A DNA stretch of 39,382 nt. It comes from an uncultured Veillonellaceae bacterium (GTDB taxonomy: Bacteria > Bacillota > Negativicutes > Selenomonadales > Selenomonadaceae). Shown here one piece after another: positions 18,129-27,331 of this stretch. The notes under the pieces were generated by a model, which was not told where the DNA came from, did not search any database, and saw only the letters and a list, made by a program, of their open reading frames with translations. Each line of letters starts with the position of its first letter. The first letter of the stretch is position 1. The translations under genes and the position numbers were made by a program. The DNA is taken from the NCBI GenBank assembly GCA_902766015.1, contig CACXCC010000088.1, positions 1 to 39,382 of the forward strand, in the 5' to 3' direction.

Positions 18129-19568
18129 ATGAAGGTTCTTTATGTAGCATCCGAAGCAGTTCCTTTTATCAAAACCGGCGGACTCGCCGACGTAGCAGGT
18201 TCCCTGCCGAAAGCCCTTGTGGAAAAAGGCATTGACGCACGCGTCATCGTTCCGAAATACGGCAAGATTTCCGAAGAATTCCGTCAGAAAATGACGCATG
18301 TCTATGACGGTGAGATCCCCGTTGCGTGGCGTAAGAAATTCGTCGGTATTGACGCCATCGAGTATGAAGGCGTTACGTACTACTTCGTCGACAACGAAGA
18401 GTATTTCAATCGTGAAGGCTGCTACGGCTACGACGATGATGCCGAACGTTTCTCGTTCTTCTGCCGTGCCGTTCTGAATGTCCTGCCGGCCCTCGATTTT
18501 TGGCCGGATATCATTCATACGAACGACTGGCATACGGCACTCGTCAATGTTCTGCTCAAGATTGAGCATCAGGGTGACGAGCGTTACGAGAAAATCCGTA
18601 CGGTATTCTCGATTCACAACCTCAAATACCAGGGCGTATTCGGCAAGAACGTCATGAGCGATGTTCTCGGTATCGACTGGAAATATTTCAACAACGGCGA
18701 CCTCGAGTTCTACGATGCCGTCAACTTCATGAAAGCCGGCATCATTTACACGGATTTCGTGTCTACGGTCAGCAAATCGTATGCGGAAGAAATCCAGTAT
18801 CCGTATTACGGCGAGCATCTTGACGGACTGCTCCGCAGCCGCAGCAATGACCTGTTCGGTATTGTCAACGGCATCGACTATTCGAAGTACAATCCGGAGA
18901 CGGATAAAGATCTCTTTGAGACGTACAATGCCGATAATCCGCTGTACCACAAACGCAACAACAAAGAGAAACTGCAGGCAATGCTCGGACTGCCGGTCAA
19001 TCGCCGTACGCCGATGGTTGCTCTCGTTTCCCGTCTTGTCGAAGCAAAAGGCCTCGACCTCATCGTTCGCATCATGGACGAAATCCTGCAGCATGAGGAC
19101 ATTCAGTTCGTTCTGCTCGGCACGGGTGATCATGAATACGAAGAATGGTTCAAGGGCCTTGCATGGCGTTTCCCGACGAAAGTATCGGCTAACATCCGCT
19201 TCTCGAATGCGCTTGCGCAGAAGATGTATGCGGCTTCCGATATCTTCCTGATGCCGTCGAAGTATGAACCGTGCGGTATCGGCCAGCTCATCGCACTTCG
19301 TTACGGTTCCATTCCTCTCGTTCGTGAAACGGGCGGCCTGAAGGATACGATCATTCCGTACAACAAATACACGAAAACGGGCAACGGTTTCCGCTTCTCC
19401 GCGTACAATGCTCACGAAATGATGTATGCCCTCAAACGTGCACTCAGCGTCACGGAGAACACGGAAGAATGGCGTCAGCTCGTCAAGAATGCGATGCATA
19501 CGGATTACAGCTGGAATAAATCGGCCGATGAGTACCGTCAGCTTTATGAGAGATTACTTGCAAAGTAA
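18129..19568 (+). CDS. glgA: Glycogen synthase (ADP-glucose type)
   Basis: It extends alpha-1,4 glucan chains from ADP-glucose. The 479 residues match bacterial GT5 enzymes. The N-terminal KTGGLADVAGSLPKAL motif binds the ADP-glucose phosphate, HTNDWHTALVNVLL and FSIHNLKYQG follow, and the C-terminal Rossmann half shows ALVSRLVEAKGLDL and PSKYEPCGIGQLIALRYGSIP with the conserved Glu of the E-x7-E motif. GAGGAGG lies upstream of the ATG. A perfect 18-base palindrome follows the stop. Confidence 0.96.
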   Translation: MKVLYVASEAVPFIKTGGLADVAGSLPKALVEKGIDARVIVPKYGKISEEFRQKMTHVYDGEIPVAWRKKFVGIDAIEYEGVTYYFVDNEEYFNREGCYGYDDDAERFSFFCRAVLNVLPALDFWPDIIHTNDWHTALVNVLLKIEHQGDERYEKIRTVFSIHNLKYQGVFGKNVMSDVLGIDWKYFNNGDLEFYDAVNFMKAGIIYTDFVSTVSKSYAEEIQYPYYGEHLDGLLRSRSNDLFGIVNGIDYSKYNPETDKDLFETYNADNPLYHKRNNKEKLQAMLGLPVNRRTPMVALVSRLVEAKGLDLIVRIMDEILQHEDIQFVLLGTGDHEYEEWFKGLAWRFPTKVSANIRFSNALAQKMYAASDIFLMPSKYEPCGIGQLIALRYGSIPLVRETGGLKDTIIPYNKYTKTGNGFRFSAYNAHEMMYALKRALSVTENTEEWRQLVKNAMHTDYSWNKSADEYRQLYERLLAK

Positions 19569-19592
19569 ACTAAACATTAAGTTTTAAAAGGG

Positions 19593-19610
19593 GCGGCAAA
19601 TATTTGCCGC
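19593..19610 (+). terminator. Palindromic hairpin between glgA and the GH13-GH77 gene
   Basis: GCGGCAAATATTTGCCGC is a perfect 18-base palindrome followed by TCTTTATCTT. The T run is broken, so partial termination or attenuation is more likely than a full stop of the operon. Confidence 0.5.
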
Positions 19611-19637
19611 TCTTTATCTTAGGAGAGGGAGAGTTTT

Positions 19638-22600
19638 ATGCTGGATAGAAATCAGGTCAAGCATGATTCCCAGAACGTTTACTACCGTTCGATTCCCGGA
19701 GCGGTAGAAGCGGGAACGAGGCTGACCTTGGGCCTGCGGGTCTCGACGAGCGAAGAGATTCGTCAGGTGCTGGTGCGTTTCTGGCGCGACAAGGTCGGCG
19801 AGAAACTCGTGTCCATGCAGACGAACGATCCGCCGGAAGCAGAGTCCCGTTTTTACAGCGTGACGTTTGATATCCCGGATCAGGGATGTCTTCTCTGGTA
19901 TTACTTTATCCTGACAACCGCAGACGGGACGATGTACTACGGCAACAACGCCGAACAGCTCGGCGGCCGCGGTGACCTGTACAATCACGTACCGGCATCG
20001 TTCCAGATTACGGTTTACGATAAAGGAGCGAAGACACCGGACTGGATGAAGCATGCGGTGATGTATCAGATTTTCCCGGACCGCTTTTGTCGCGAGGGGA
20101 ATACCCTCGTGAAGAAAAAGGGGGCCGTCATCCATGCCGACTGGTCGGATGATCCCTGCTACTACAAGGATCCGGATACGAAGGAAATCGTCGCTTATGA
20201 CTTCTTCGGCGGCAATTTAAAAGGCATCGAGAAAAAGCTCGATTATTTAAAAGATCTCGGGATCACACTGATTTACCTCAATCCGGTTTTCGAATCGGAG
20301 AGCAATCATCACTACGATACCGGCGATTATTTAAAAATTGATCCGATGCTCGGCACAAATGAGGATTTCCGTCATCTCGTCCAGGCAGCGAAAATGAAGG
20401 GAATCCGGATCATTCTCGACGGTGTGTTCAGCCACACGGGCAGCAACAGCCGTTATTTTAACCGGATGGGTCAATATGCGACGATCGGCGCGTTCCAGTC
20501 GAAGGATTCGCCGTATTACGAATGGTACAATTTCCGGAATTTCCCGTATGACTATGAATGCTGGTGGAACTTTGACACGCTGCCGGACGTGATGGAGACG
20601 ACGCCGTCGTATATGGACTTTATTATCCGTTCCGAGGACAGCGTCCTGCATCACTGGATGAAGGAAGGCATTTCCGGCTGGCGTCTTGACGTCATTGACG
20701 AGTTGCCGGCGGCGTTCTCGCAGGCGTTTTATAAGGAACTGAAGCATACGAATCCCGATGCCGTCATGCTCGGCGAAGTCTGGGAAGATGCGTCAAATAA
20801 AGTCGCTTACGGCGTCCCGCGCGAATACCTCTGCGGGCATGAAATGGATTCGGCGATGAACTATCCGTTCCGCAAGATCCTGTTTGACTTCCTGCTCGGG
20901 AATGTGGACGGCAAGCTCGCGATGCGTCAGTTCGAGTCACTGCGCGAGAATTATCCGAAACAGAATTTCTATGCGATGATGAACCTCATCAGCAGTCATG
21001 ACGTCCAGCGCGCGATTACGGTGCTCGGTGAAGCCGCGTATTACGACGGCATGCCGGCGATCGAACAGTCGCGGTCAAGACTTGACAATGACCATTACAA
21101 TCTCGGTATGGCGCGCCTGCTCCTCGCCGCTTTGTGGCAGATGACGTATCCGGGCGTTCCGAGTGTGTACTACGGCGACGAAATCGCGATGCAGGGCTTT
21201 AAAGACCCGTATAACCGCCGCCCGTATAACTGGGAACACGGGGATACGTTTGTGCGCGGCTGTTTCCGTCAGCTCATCCGTACGCGCAATGAAAATATCG
21301 TTTTGCAGACAGGTGAATTGATTCCGCTTTACGGACAGGGAAATATCCTCGCGTTTGCACGCGTTGTCCGCGGCGGGCGTGATTATTTCGGCGAAGCGGC
21401 CAAGGACGCCGTCTTCATTACGGCGGTCAACCGCAGCAAGACGGAAACGGAAACGTTCTCGATGGATGTCAGCGATTTTGCCGACGGCCGTTTTACGAAC
21501 GTCTTCCATCCGAATAAACATGTCGAAGTCCGTCAGGGCAGGCTCGAACTGCGCCTTAAACCGCTCAACGGCATGCTGCTCCGCCTCGATAATCCGGAGA
21601 GACATTATCCTCGTCAGGCCGGCGTTCTGCTTGCGCCGACGTCACTGCCGTCCAAATACGGCATCGGCGATCTCGGCAAGGCTGCGTATCAGTTTATCGA
21701 TTTCCTGAAGGATGCCGGACAGAAAATCTGGCAGGTTCTCCCGCTCGGTCCGGTCGGTTACGGATATTCGCCGTATCAGTCGGCGTCGTCGTTTGCGGGC
21801 AATCCGCTCCTCATTGACATTAGCGAACTCATCGAGCGCGGTTGGCTGCCGGAGTCGGAAGCACGTCTTTCGTATGCCGGTGCAAGCTCGTTCATTGACT
21901 TTGAACGCGTGCAGAACTTTAAGTCGGACTGCCTGCGCAAAGCGTACAAAAAATTTGTGCGCTACGCGGACATTGACGACGAATATCAGGCATTCTGCCG
22001 CAAAGAAGCGTACTGGCTGGACGATTACGCGCTCTATGAAGCCGCAAAGAAAGAATTTGACGGTGACGCATGGTATCAGTGGCCGGACGAGATCAAGACA
22101 CGTCAGCCGCAGGCGCTTGCGAAACTGCGCGATCGTCTCGAGCTCAATATCGGCCTCGTGAAGTTTGTCCAGTACCTCTTCCATCGTCAGTGGACGCGTC
22201 TGCATGACTATGCGAAGGAACAGGGGATCCGTATCCTAGGCGATATTCCGATTTTCGTTTCGCCGGACAGTGCGGATGTCTGGGCGAACCAGCATCTCTT
22301 TGACCTGAACCCGGACGGAACGGCAAAAACCGTTGCCGGCGTACCGCCCGATTACTTCAGTGCGACGGGTCAGCTCTGGGGCAACCCGCAGTACCGCTGG
22401 GATGTCATGAAGGAAGAGCATTACGCATGGTGGATCTCTCGTCTGCGGAAACTCTACGAATGGGTTGACATCATCCGCATCGACCATTTCCGCGGGTTCG
22501 AGTCCTATTGGGAAGTTGACGGCAAGGCGAAGACCGCGATCAACGGCCGCTGGCTCAAAGGTCCGGGCAAGGAATTCTTTGATACGGTGAAAGAAGCGCT

Positions 22601-23105
22601 CGGCGGCGAAGATCTGCCGATCGTTGCCGAAGACCTCGGCATTATCACGGAAGAAGTCGACAAACTGCGTGATGCCTGCGGTTTCCCGGGCATGAAGGTT
22701 TTGCAGTTTACGCTGCACTTCAACGAGGCAGGCCGTTTCGGTTTCGTCGCGCCGGAGAACAGCATCGTTTACACCGGCACGCACGACAACAACACGGTTG
22801 TCGGCTGGTACAATCAGGACATTGACGCACCGACGCGTGCGGCTGTTGCGCATATGCTTCGTGCCGATTCGCGTCGCCCGCGTGATATCGCGCAGCGTCT
22901 CGTCGAGTTTGCCTACGCTTCGGCGGCCCGCACGGTTATCGTTCCGATGCAGGACCTTTTGGGCCTCGACGAACGCGCCCGCATGAACACGCCGAACACC
23001 GTCGGCCTCAACTGGAAATGGTGCCTCAAACCGGAGCAGATCTATAACATCGATCCTTCGCGCTTAAAGAAACTCTGCGAGCGCTACGACCGCACCGGCG
23101 ATTGA
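19638..23105 (+). CDS. GH13 alpha-glycosidase (neopullulanase-like) fused to 4-alpha-glucanotransferase (GH77)
   Basis: Two enzymes in one chain of 1155 residues. Residues about 1-125 are a CBM34-like beta domain. Residues about 130-650 are a GH13 barrel and beta domain with D351 (GWRLDVIDE), E380 (LGEVWED) and D455 (SSHDVQR), of the neopullulanase/cyclomaltodextrinase kind. Residues about 655-1155 are GH77 (MalQ), with D949 in IRIDHFRGFESYWEV as nucleophile and E998 in VAEDLGIITEEV as acid/base. Together they would trim and disproportionate glucans left by the phosphorylase, doing the work of a debranching system. Both active sites look intact. No signal peptide is visible, so it acts in the cytoplasm. 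GGAGAGGGAG precedes the ATG. No separate glgX or malQ lies in the window. Confidence 0.93.
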   Translation: MLDRNQVKHDSQNVYYRSIPGAVEAGTRLTLGLRVSTSEEIRQVLVRFWRDKVGEKLVSMQTNDPPEAESRFYSVTFDIPDQGCLLWYYFILTTADGTMYYGNNAEQLGGRGDLYNHVPASFQITVYDKGAKTPDWMKHAVMYQIFPDRFCREGNTLVKKKGAVIHADWSDDPCYYKDPDTKEIVAYDFFGGNLKGIEKKLDYLKDLGITLIYLNPVFESESNHHYDTGDYLKIDPMLGTNEDFRHLVQAAKMKGIRIILDGVFSHTGSNSRYFNRMGQYATIGAFQSKDSPYYEWYNFRNFPYDYECWWNFDTLPDVMETTPSYMDFIIRSEDSVLHHWMKEGISGWRLDVIDELPAAFSQAFYKELKHTNPDAVMLGEVWEDASNKVAYGVPREYLCGHEMDSAMNYPFRKILFDFLLGNVDGKLAMRQFESLRENYPKQNFYAMMNLISSHDVQRAITVLGEAAYYDGMPAIEQSRSRLDNDHYNLGMARLLLAALWQMTYPGVPSVYYGDEIAMQGFKDPYNRRPYNWEHGDTFVRGCFRQLIRTRNENIVLQTGELIPLYGQGNILAFARVVRGGRDYFGEAAKDAVFITAVNRSKTETETFSMDVSDFADGRFTNVFHPNKHVEVRQGRLELRLKPLNGMLLRLDNPERHYPRQAGVLLAPTSLPSKYGIGDLGKAAYQFIDFLKDAGQKIWQVLPLGPVGYGYSPYQSASSFAGNPLLIDISELIERGWLPESEARLSYAGASSFIDFERVQNFKSDCLRKAYKKFVRYADIDDEYQAFCRKEAYWLDDYALYEAAKKEFDGDAWYQWPDEIKTRQPQALAKLRDRLELNIGLVKFVQYLFHRQWTRLHDYAKEQGIRILGDIPIFVSPDSADVWANQHLFDLNPDGTAKTVAGVPPDYFSATGQLWGNPQYRWDVMKEEHYAWWISRLRKLYEWVDIIRIDHFRGFESYWEVDGKAKTAINGRWLKGPGKEFFDTVKEALGGEDLPIVAEDLGIITEEVDKLRDACGFPGMKVLQFTLHFNEAGRFGFVAPENSIVYTGTHDNNTVVGWYNQDIDAPTRAAVAHMLRADSRRPRDIAQRLVEFAYASAARTVIVPMQDLLGLDERARMNTPNTVGLNWKWCLKPEQIYNIDPSRLKKLCERYDRTGD

Positions 23106-23136
23106 CACGTCAAACAAGTTAAACCCACCCTACGAT

Positions 23137-23187
23137 AAAAAGCCATTCCCCGCACCGGTTAATCCGGCCGCGGGGAATGGCTTTTTT
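23137..23187 (+). terminator. Terminator of the glycogen operon
   Basis: A 17-bp perfect stem (23137-23153 with 23170-23186) flanks a loop that itself can pair CCGG with CCGG; the stem ends in six T. Confidence 0.93.
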
Positions 23188-23261
23188 GCGTCAATTATGT
23201 TATGCTAAGAGGTATGGTTCGGTTTCCGGGCGCGTCCCGGAGAAGAAAGGGGGATCCTCAG

Positions 23262-23957
23262 ATGATCGATTTACCGGCCGGCTGGCTGGAGCAGATACAA
23301 AACGTCGACTGGAGCCGCGTCGGCAAAGCCGTTGAAGATTACGGACCGGCGCTCGATGTTCTCCGTCATACGTGGACGAGGGAGTCGCTTCGTGACATCA
23401 GTCAGGGGAAACTCTTCGTACCGGATGACGTCATCAACGACGCGATCGCGCAGCGCATCGGCGAAGGCAGCAATGACAGCAAAGTCAAATCCGTCAAGCT
23501 CACGTCGCATGCAAACGGGCGGCTTGACATTGCGGCCGAGACCGGCAGCGGCAAAGTGCAGAAAATCGAGCTTTCCGGCGACATCGAAGAGTTCGTGCAC
23601 AAAGGCGACGAATCGTACATGGTTTACCGTGTCCGCAGCCGCAATCTGCCGGGACACGGTCTCATGTCATGGATGTTTTCACGCGTCTCGCTTTCGATGG
23701 CCGAGCGCATGGTCGGACATCTCGAAACGCCGGAAAATCTCCCGGTGACGATCGGGCACCACAACCGCGTGCGCGTCGATTACAGTCAGGTCCTCGCGGC
23801 GTCGGATTTCGGCAAAACGACGTATCAGGGGCACCGGCTGCTTGACATGATCGAAATCGAAGGCGCCAAGCCCAAAGAGGGGGGCATCGAATTTGACACG
23901 AAACTCCACGTGCCGGATGATGTCAAAAAAGCGCTTATTGCGCTCCTGCGCAATTGA
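23262..23957 (+). CDS. Hypothetical protein, unknown family
   Basis: The protein has 231 residues. There is no signal peptide and no convincing membrane span; residues about 135-165 (GHGLMSWMFSRVSLSMAERM) are amphipathic. Charged beta-strand-like stretches dominate, without a catalytic motif I can recognise. The start at 23262 follows AAAGGGGGATCC; upstream in-frame codons (to 23202) would run across that site. It is 50 bases ahead of the DUF4127 gene and probably co-transcribed with it. Function unknown. Confidence 0.75.
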   Translation: MIDLPAGWLEQIQNVDWSRVGKAVEDYGPALDVLRHTWTRESLRDISQGKLFVPDDVINDAIAQRIGEGSNDSKVKSVKLTSHANGRLDIAAETGSGKVQKIELSGDIEEFVHKGDESYMVYRVRSRNLPGHGLMSWMFSRVSLSMAERMVGHLETPENLPVTIGHHNRVRVDYSQVLAASDFGKTTYQGHRLLDMIEIEGAKPKEGGIEFDTKLHVPDDVKKALIALLRN

Positions 23958-24007
23958 CCGAGGGAAAGTCGACAAAAGTTGACAATAAGAAAGGGGCTTG
24001 ATCCAGC

Positions 24008-25645
24008 TTGAAAAAACGTATCGTGGCAGTCCTGCTGGCTGTTGCCGTCTCGTTGACGGTCATGCCGCAGCAGACATTTGCCCGCCATAAGGACGAAAAC
24101 CATGTGGAGAAGATTGTTTACGTGCCGCATGATAATCGGCCGATTTCCGATAAACAGACTGTCGAAGTCATCAAGAAGATGGGCTACGATGTCGTGGTGC
24201 CGCCGGATGACGTACTCGGTGACCGTACCCGCCTCGGCAATCCGGACGAGCTTTGGTCCTGGCTCGAGACGAATACGCCGGATGCCGATGCCGCCGTTAT
24301 TTCGTCGGACTCGATGCTCTACGGCAGTCTCGTCGGTTCCCGCAAACACGATTACAGTCAGAAAGAAATCCTCGAGCGCGCGAGCCGCTTTAAGAAACTG
24401 CGCAAGGACAACCCGAAAACGAAGCTTTATGTCTTCGGATCCATCATGCGCACGCCGCGTACGGGCGAGGCTTCCGGTCATGAGGAGCCGGGATATTACC
24501 GCAACTACGGTGCCGATATTTTCCGCTACACGGTCCTGCGCGACAAAGAGGAAATGGAAGGCCTCGGCCGCCGCGAACGCAAGGAATACGATTTCCTGCA
24601 GCGCCTGATCCCGCAAAAGGATCTCAAGGACTGGATGGGGCGCCGCAATAAGAATTATGCGGCCAATGAATACATGATCGATCTCACGCGCGGCAACACG
24701 TTTGATTATTTCGTTCTCGGCCGCGACGATAATGCGCCGTATTCGCAGACGCATCTCGAGAGCCGTCATTTGACGGAAGCCGGCAGGGATCTCGGTAAAA
24801 CGCGGTTCCAGAATATGGCCGGTATCGACGAAATCGGAATGCTGATGCTGACGCGTGCCGTCAACGATCTGCACCGTGATGTGCCGTTTGTCTATGTCCG
24901 TTACAACTGGGGACGCGGCGAGAATACGGTGCCGTCGTATTCCGATGAGAAGATCAGTGATTCGATTAACTCGGCGATTGTCGCCGCGGGCGGCATGGCC
25001 GTGCGTTCGCCGGAAAAAGCCGACCTCGTTTTGACGGTCAACACGAACCCGAACGGCAAGACGTACGAGGCCAATGACCGCGCCAATAACGGCACGCCGC
25101 GCGAAGGAACGAAGTATTTCATCGATATCGTGAATGATTACGTCAGCCGCGGCTATCCGGTCGCGATCGCCGATATCGCGTACGCGAACGGTTCGGATAA
25201 TGCGCTCATGGAGCAACTGAAAAATTACGGTCTGCTCTTCAAGATTCGCGCCTACGCGGGCTGGAATACGCCGACGAACAGCTCAGGCTTTGTCATCGGC
25301 GAGGGTATGCTGACGAATTATATGACGAGCGACGCCGTCGATGACCTGCTGCTCACGCGTTATCTTGACGATTGGGCTTATCAAGCCAACGTCCGCAACA
25401 CCGTAGCCCGCCAGCTCACCTGGCTCCGCGGTGACGGCGTTTACGGCAGCCTTGACACGAAGAACGATGCTGTCGCGTACCGTTCGACGCGGCTTTTGAC
25501 CCGTTTTGTCGAGGACAATCTCCCGCCGATTACGTCGCTTGATTACATTCAGGTGACGTTCCCGTGGAATCGTATGTTCGAGTCGGATATTCTTCATTCG
25601 GCAGAACCGATTGAGGATGTGCCGACGTTCGAACTGAAAAAATAA
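24008..25645 (+). CDS. DUF4127 family exported protein
   Basis: The 545-residue protein has a Sec signal (KKRIVAVLLAVAVSLTVMPQQTFA, cleavage after TFA). The mature N terminus YVPHDNRPISDKQ matches the YVPLDDRPVN-type signature of DUF4127 proteins, and RDDNAPYSQTH near residue 240 is another conserved block. The family has no settled biochemical role; the Asp/His/Arg-rich motifs suggest hydrolase-like chemistry, which is inference. The start is TTG at 24008 with AAAGGGG about 12 bases upstream; no better start exists. It is followed by two large palindromic repeats. Confidence 0.85.
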   Translation: MKKRIVAVLLAVAVSLTVMPQQTFARHKDENHVEKIVYVPHDNRPISDKQTVEVIKKMGYDVVVPPDDVLGDRTRLGNPDELWSWLETNTPDADAAVISSDSMLYGSLVGSRKHDYSQKEILERASRFKKLRKDNPKTKLYVFGSIMRTPRTGEASGHEEPGYYRNYGADIFRYTVLRDKEEMEGLGRRERKEYDFLQRLIPQKDLKDWMGRRNKNYAANEYMIDLTRGNTFDYFVLGRDDNAPYSQTHLESRHLTEAGRDLGKTRFQNMAGIDEIGMLMLTRAVNDLHRDVPFVYVRYNWGRGENTVPSYSDEKISDSINSAIVAAGGMAVRSPEKADLVLTVNTNPNGKTYEANDRANNGTPREGTKYFIDIVNDYVSRGYPVAIADIAYANGSDNALMEQLKNYGLLFKIRAYAGWNTPTNSSGFVIGEGMLTNYMTSDAVDDLLLTRYLDDWAYQANVRNTVARQLTWLRGDGVYGSLDTKNDAVAYRSTRLLTRFVEDNLPPITSLDYIQVTFPWNRMFESDILHSAEPIEDVPTFELKK

Positions 25646-25713
25646 CTTCTTCGAGACGTCAGACGGAGGACGCGCGGGCCTGCCCCGCCTTCCTACACTG
25701 CCGGCTAAAAGAC

Positions 25714-25886
25714 GGGGGAGTGGCGCGGAGCCTGACCCCACACTGCGGCTAAAAAAATTCCGTTTTCGCTTAATTAAAGTCGACTGAATCAAATCGCTTC
25801 GCTTAAACAATTCAGTCGACAGGCGAAAACGGAATTTTTTCTTAACGCCTTTTGCAGCAAGGTGTCAGGCTCCGCGCCACTCCCCC
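25714..25886 (-). repeat. Large nested palindromic element, copy B (inverted relative to A)
   Basis: Outer stem 23 bp perfect (25714-25736 with 25864-25886), middle stem 18 bp perfect (25752-25769 with 25823-25840), inner stem 11 bp perfect (25779-25789 with 25810-25820). On the minus strand the 20-base loop reads TGTTTAAGCGAAGCGATTTG, 18 of 20 identical to copy A. The spacer TTGCTGCAAAAGGCGTTAAG matches A as well. Runs of A and T flank the middle stem on both sides, so either strand could end transcription there. The stem sequences differ from A and C but remain fully paired. Confidence 0.88.
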
Positions 25887-26028
25887 TCAGGTTATCTTGC
25901 AACGGAATCCGGGTCAAGCCCGCGCTCCCGTCGTCTGCCTCACGTTTCGGTTTTGAGGTCAAAAGAAAACGTATCGGGGAAAAGAGAGGGGGACAGAATC
26001 CGTTCCTTGCGTCAAAAAGCAAACGTAA

Positions 26029-26202
26029 GGTGAAGGGGCGCGACTCCTGCCGCCTCGCTGCATAAAGCGTAAAGAAAAAAATCCACTTTCGCCCGGAGCC
26101 TGTCACCTGTTCAGCGCAGCGGTTTGGTGACAGGCGACTACATTAAGCGAAAGTGGATTTTTTTTAGCGGCAGCATGGTGGCAGGAGTCGCGTCCTTTCA
26201 CC
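26029..26202 (+). repeat. Large nested palindromic element, copy C
   Basis: Outer stem 23 bp with two G-T pairs (26029-26051 with 26180-26202), middle stem 18 bp perfect (26075-26092 with 26147-26164), inner stem 10 bp perfect (26098-26107 with 26126-26135). The loop TGTTCAGCGCAGCGGTTT matches copy A except for one substitution and one missing base. The left flank shares CGTCAAAAAGC and AAACGTAAGG with copy A. The spacers TCGCTGCATAAAGCG and TTTTAGCGGCAGCATGG are conserved. It lies between the convergent DUF4127 and trpD genes and could act as their bidirectional terminator. Confidence 0.88.
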
Positions 26203-26278
26203 GCCTTTTAGCCGCAGCTTTTAGCAAAGAACGGGCTCCCCGCCCCTCCTTTTCCTAAGAAGCGTAACTTTTACAGGA

Positions 26279-27295
26279 TCATGCCCGAGACAGCTTCTTG
26301 AACTCCTCGAGCTTCTTATGCGCCTCACCCGAAGCGATGAGCTTGCGGGCAACCTCAATTCCTTCGGCGATCGACTCGGCCTTGCCGCCGAGGTAAATAC
26401 CGGCGCCGGCGTTGAGGAGGACGATATCGGCCTTCGGACCCTGCTCGCCGTTCAGAATGCCTTCCGTGATCTCGGCATTCTCGGCCGGGTCACCGCCGCG
26501 GATATCTGCTTTCGTGCAGCGGATAAAACCGAAATCCTCCGGTTTGACCGTATAGCGGCGGTACCAGCCGTCACGGAACTCGCAAACGCTCGTCGGGGCA
26601 CTCATCGAGAACTCATCGAGGCAATCCTGACCGTAAACGACAAAACCACGTTTGACACCGAGCGCGCCCATAACTTTGGCGACCGGCTCGAGGAGATACT
26701 CGTCATAAACACCGAGGAGCATACGCGTCGGATGCGCCGGATTCGTCAGCGGTCCGAGAATATTGAAGACTGTGCGGATACCGAGCTCCTTGCGGATCGG
26801 GCCGACATATTTCATGGACGAGTGGTAAAGCTGAGCGAAGAGGAAACAGAGATTGATCTTCTCGAGCTCTTCGACGGCTTTTTCCGGTGACTGTCGGATA
26901 TTGACACCGAGCGCCTCGAGGCAGTCTGCCGTGCCGCACTTCGAGGATGCGGCGCGGTTGCCGTGCTTCGCGACTTTGATGCCGGCCGCGGCGATGATGA
27001 ATGCCGCTGTCGTCGAAATGTTGATGCTGTGGGCATGATCGCCGCCCGTGCCGACAATATCAAGAACATCCATGTCATGTTCAACTTTTGTCGCGTGGTC
27101 GCGCATCGCGGCCGCAGAGCCCGAGATTTCGTCAATCGTCTCGGCTTTTGCGCTCTTTGTCGACAGTGCGGCGAGGTAGGCGGCATTTTCCGTTGCCGTC
27201 GTTTCGCCCGACATGATCTCATTCATGACGGTGTAGGCTTCGTCGTACGTCAAATCCTGTTTGTCAACAATCTTTTTAATCGCATCTTTAATCAC
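26279..27295 (-). CDS. trpD: Anthranilate phosphoribosyltransferase
   Basis: It joins anthranilate to PRPP in tryptophan synthesis. The 338 residues show the [14 protein letters not shown] motif that binds PRPP and magnesium, the [21 protein letters not shown] anthranilate-site segment, and LGPLTNP. The GTG at 27295 is chosen as the start because AGAGGAG is eight bases upstream; the GTG at 27304 overlaps that site. It is 36 bases behind serC on the same strand, so the two probably share a transcript. No other trp gene is in the window. An unusual placement, but the protein looks intact. Confidence 0.92.
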   Translation of the reverse strand: MIKDAIKKIVDKQDLTYDEAYTVMNEIMSGETTATENAAYLAALSTKSAKAETIDEISGSAAAMRDHATKVEHDMDVLDIVGTGGDHAHSINISTTAAFIIAAAGIKVAKHGNRAASSKCGTADCLEALGVNIRQSPEKAVEELEKINLCFLFAQLYHSSMKYVGPIRKELGIRTVFNILGPLTNPAHPTRMLLGVYDEYLLEPVAKVMGALGVKRGFVVYGQDCLDEFSMSAPTSVCEFRDGWYRRYTVKPEDFGFIRCTKADIRGGDPAENAEITEGILNGEQGPKADIVLLNAGAGIYLGGKAESIAEGIEVARKLIASGEAHKKLEEFKKLSRA

Positions 27296-27331
27296 TGGAA
27301 CCACTCCTCTGAAACTTGCTTAACGGGGGTT

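Noticed and set aside
17103-19499. A 798-codon open frame on the minus strand across glgB and glgA
   Set aside because: It lies opposite two well-identified genes and arises from codon bias; its translation is rich in Arg, Phe and Val typical of antisense frames and has no known motif.
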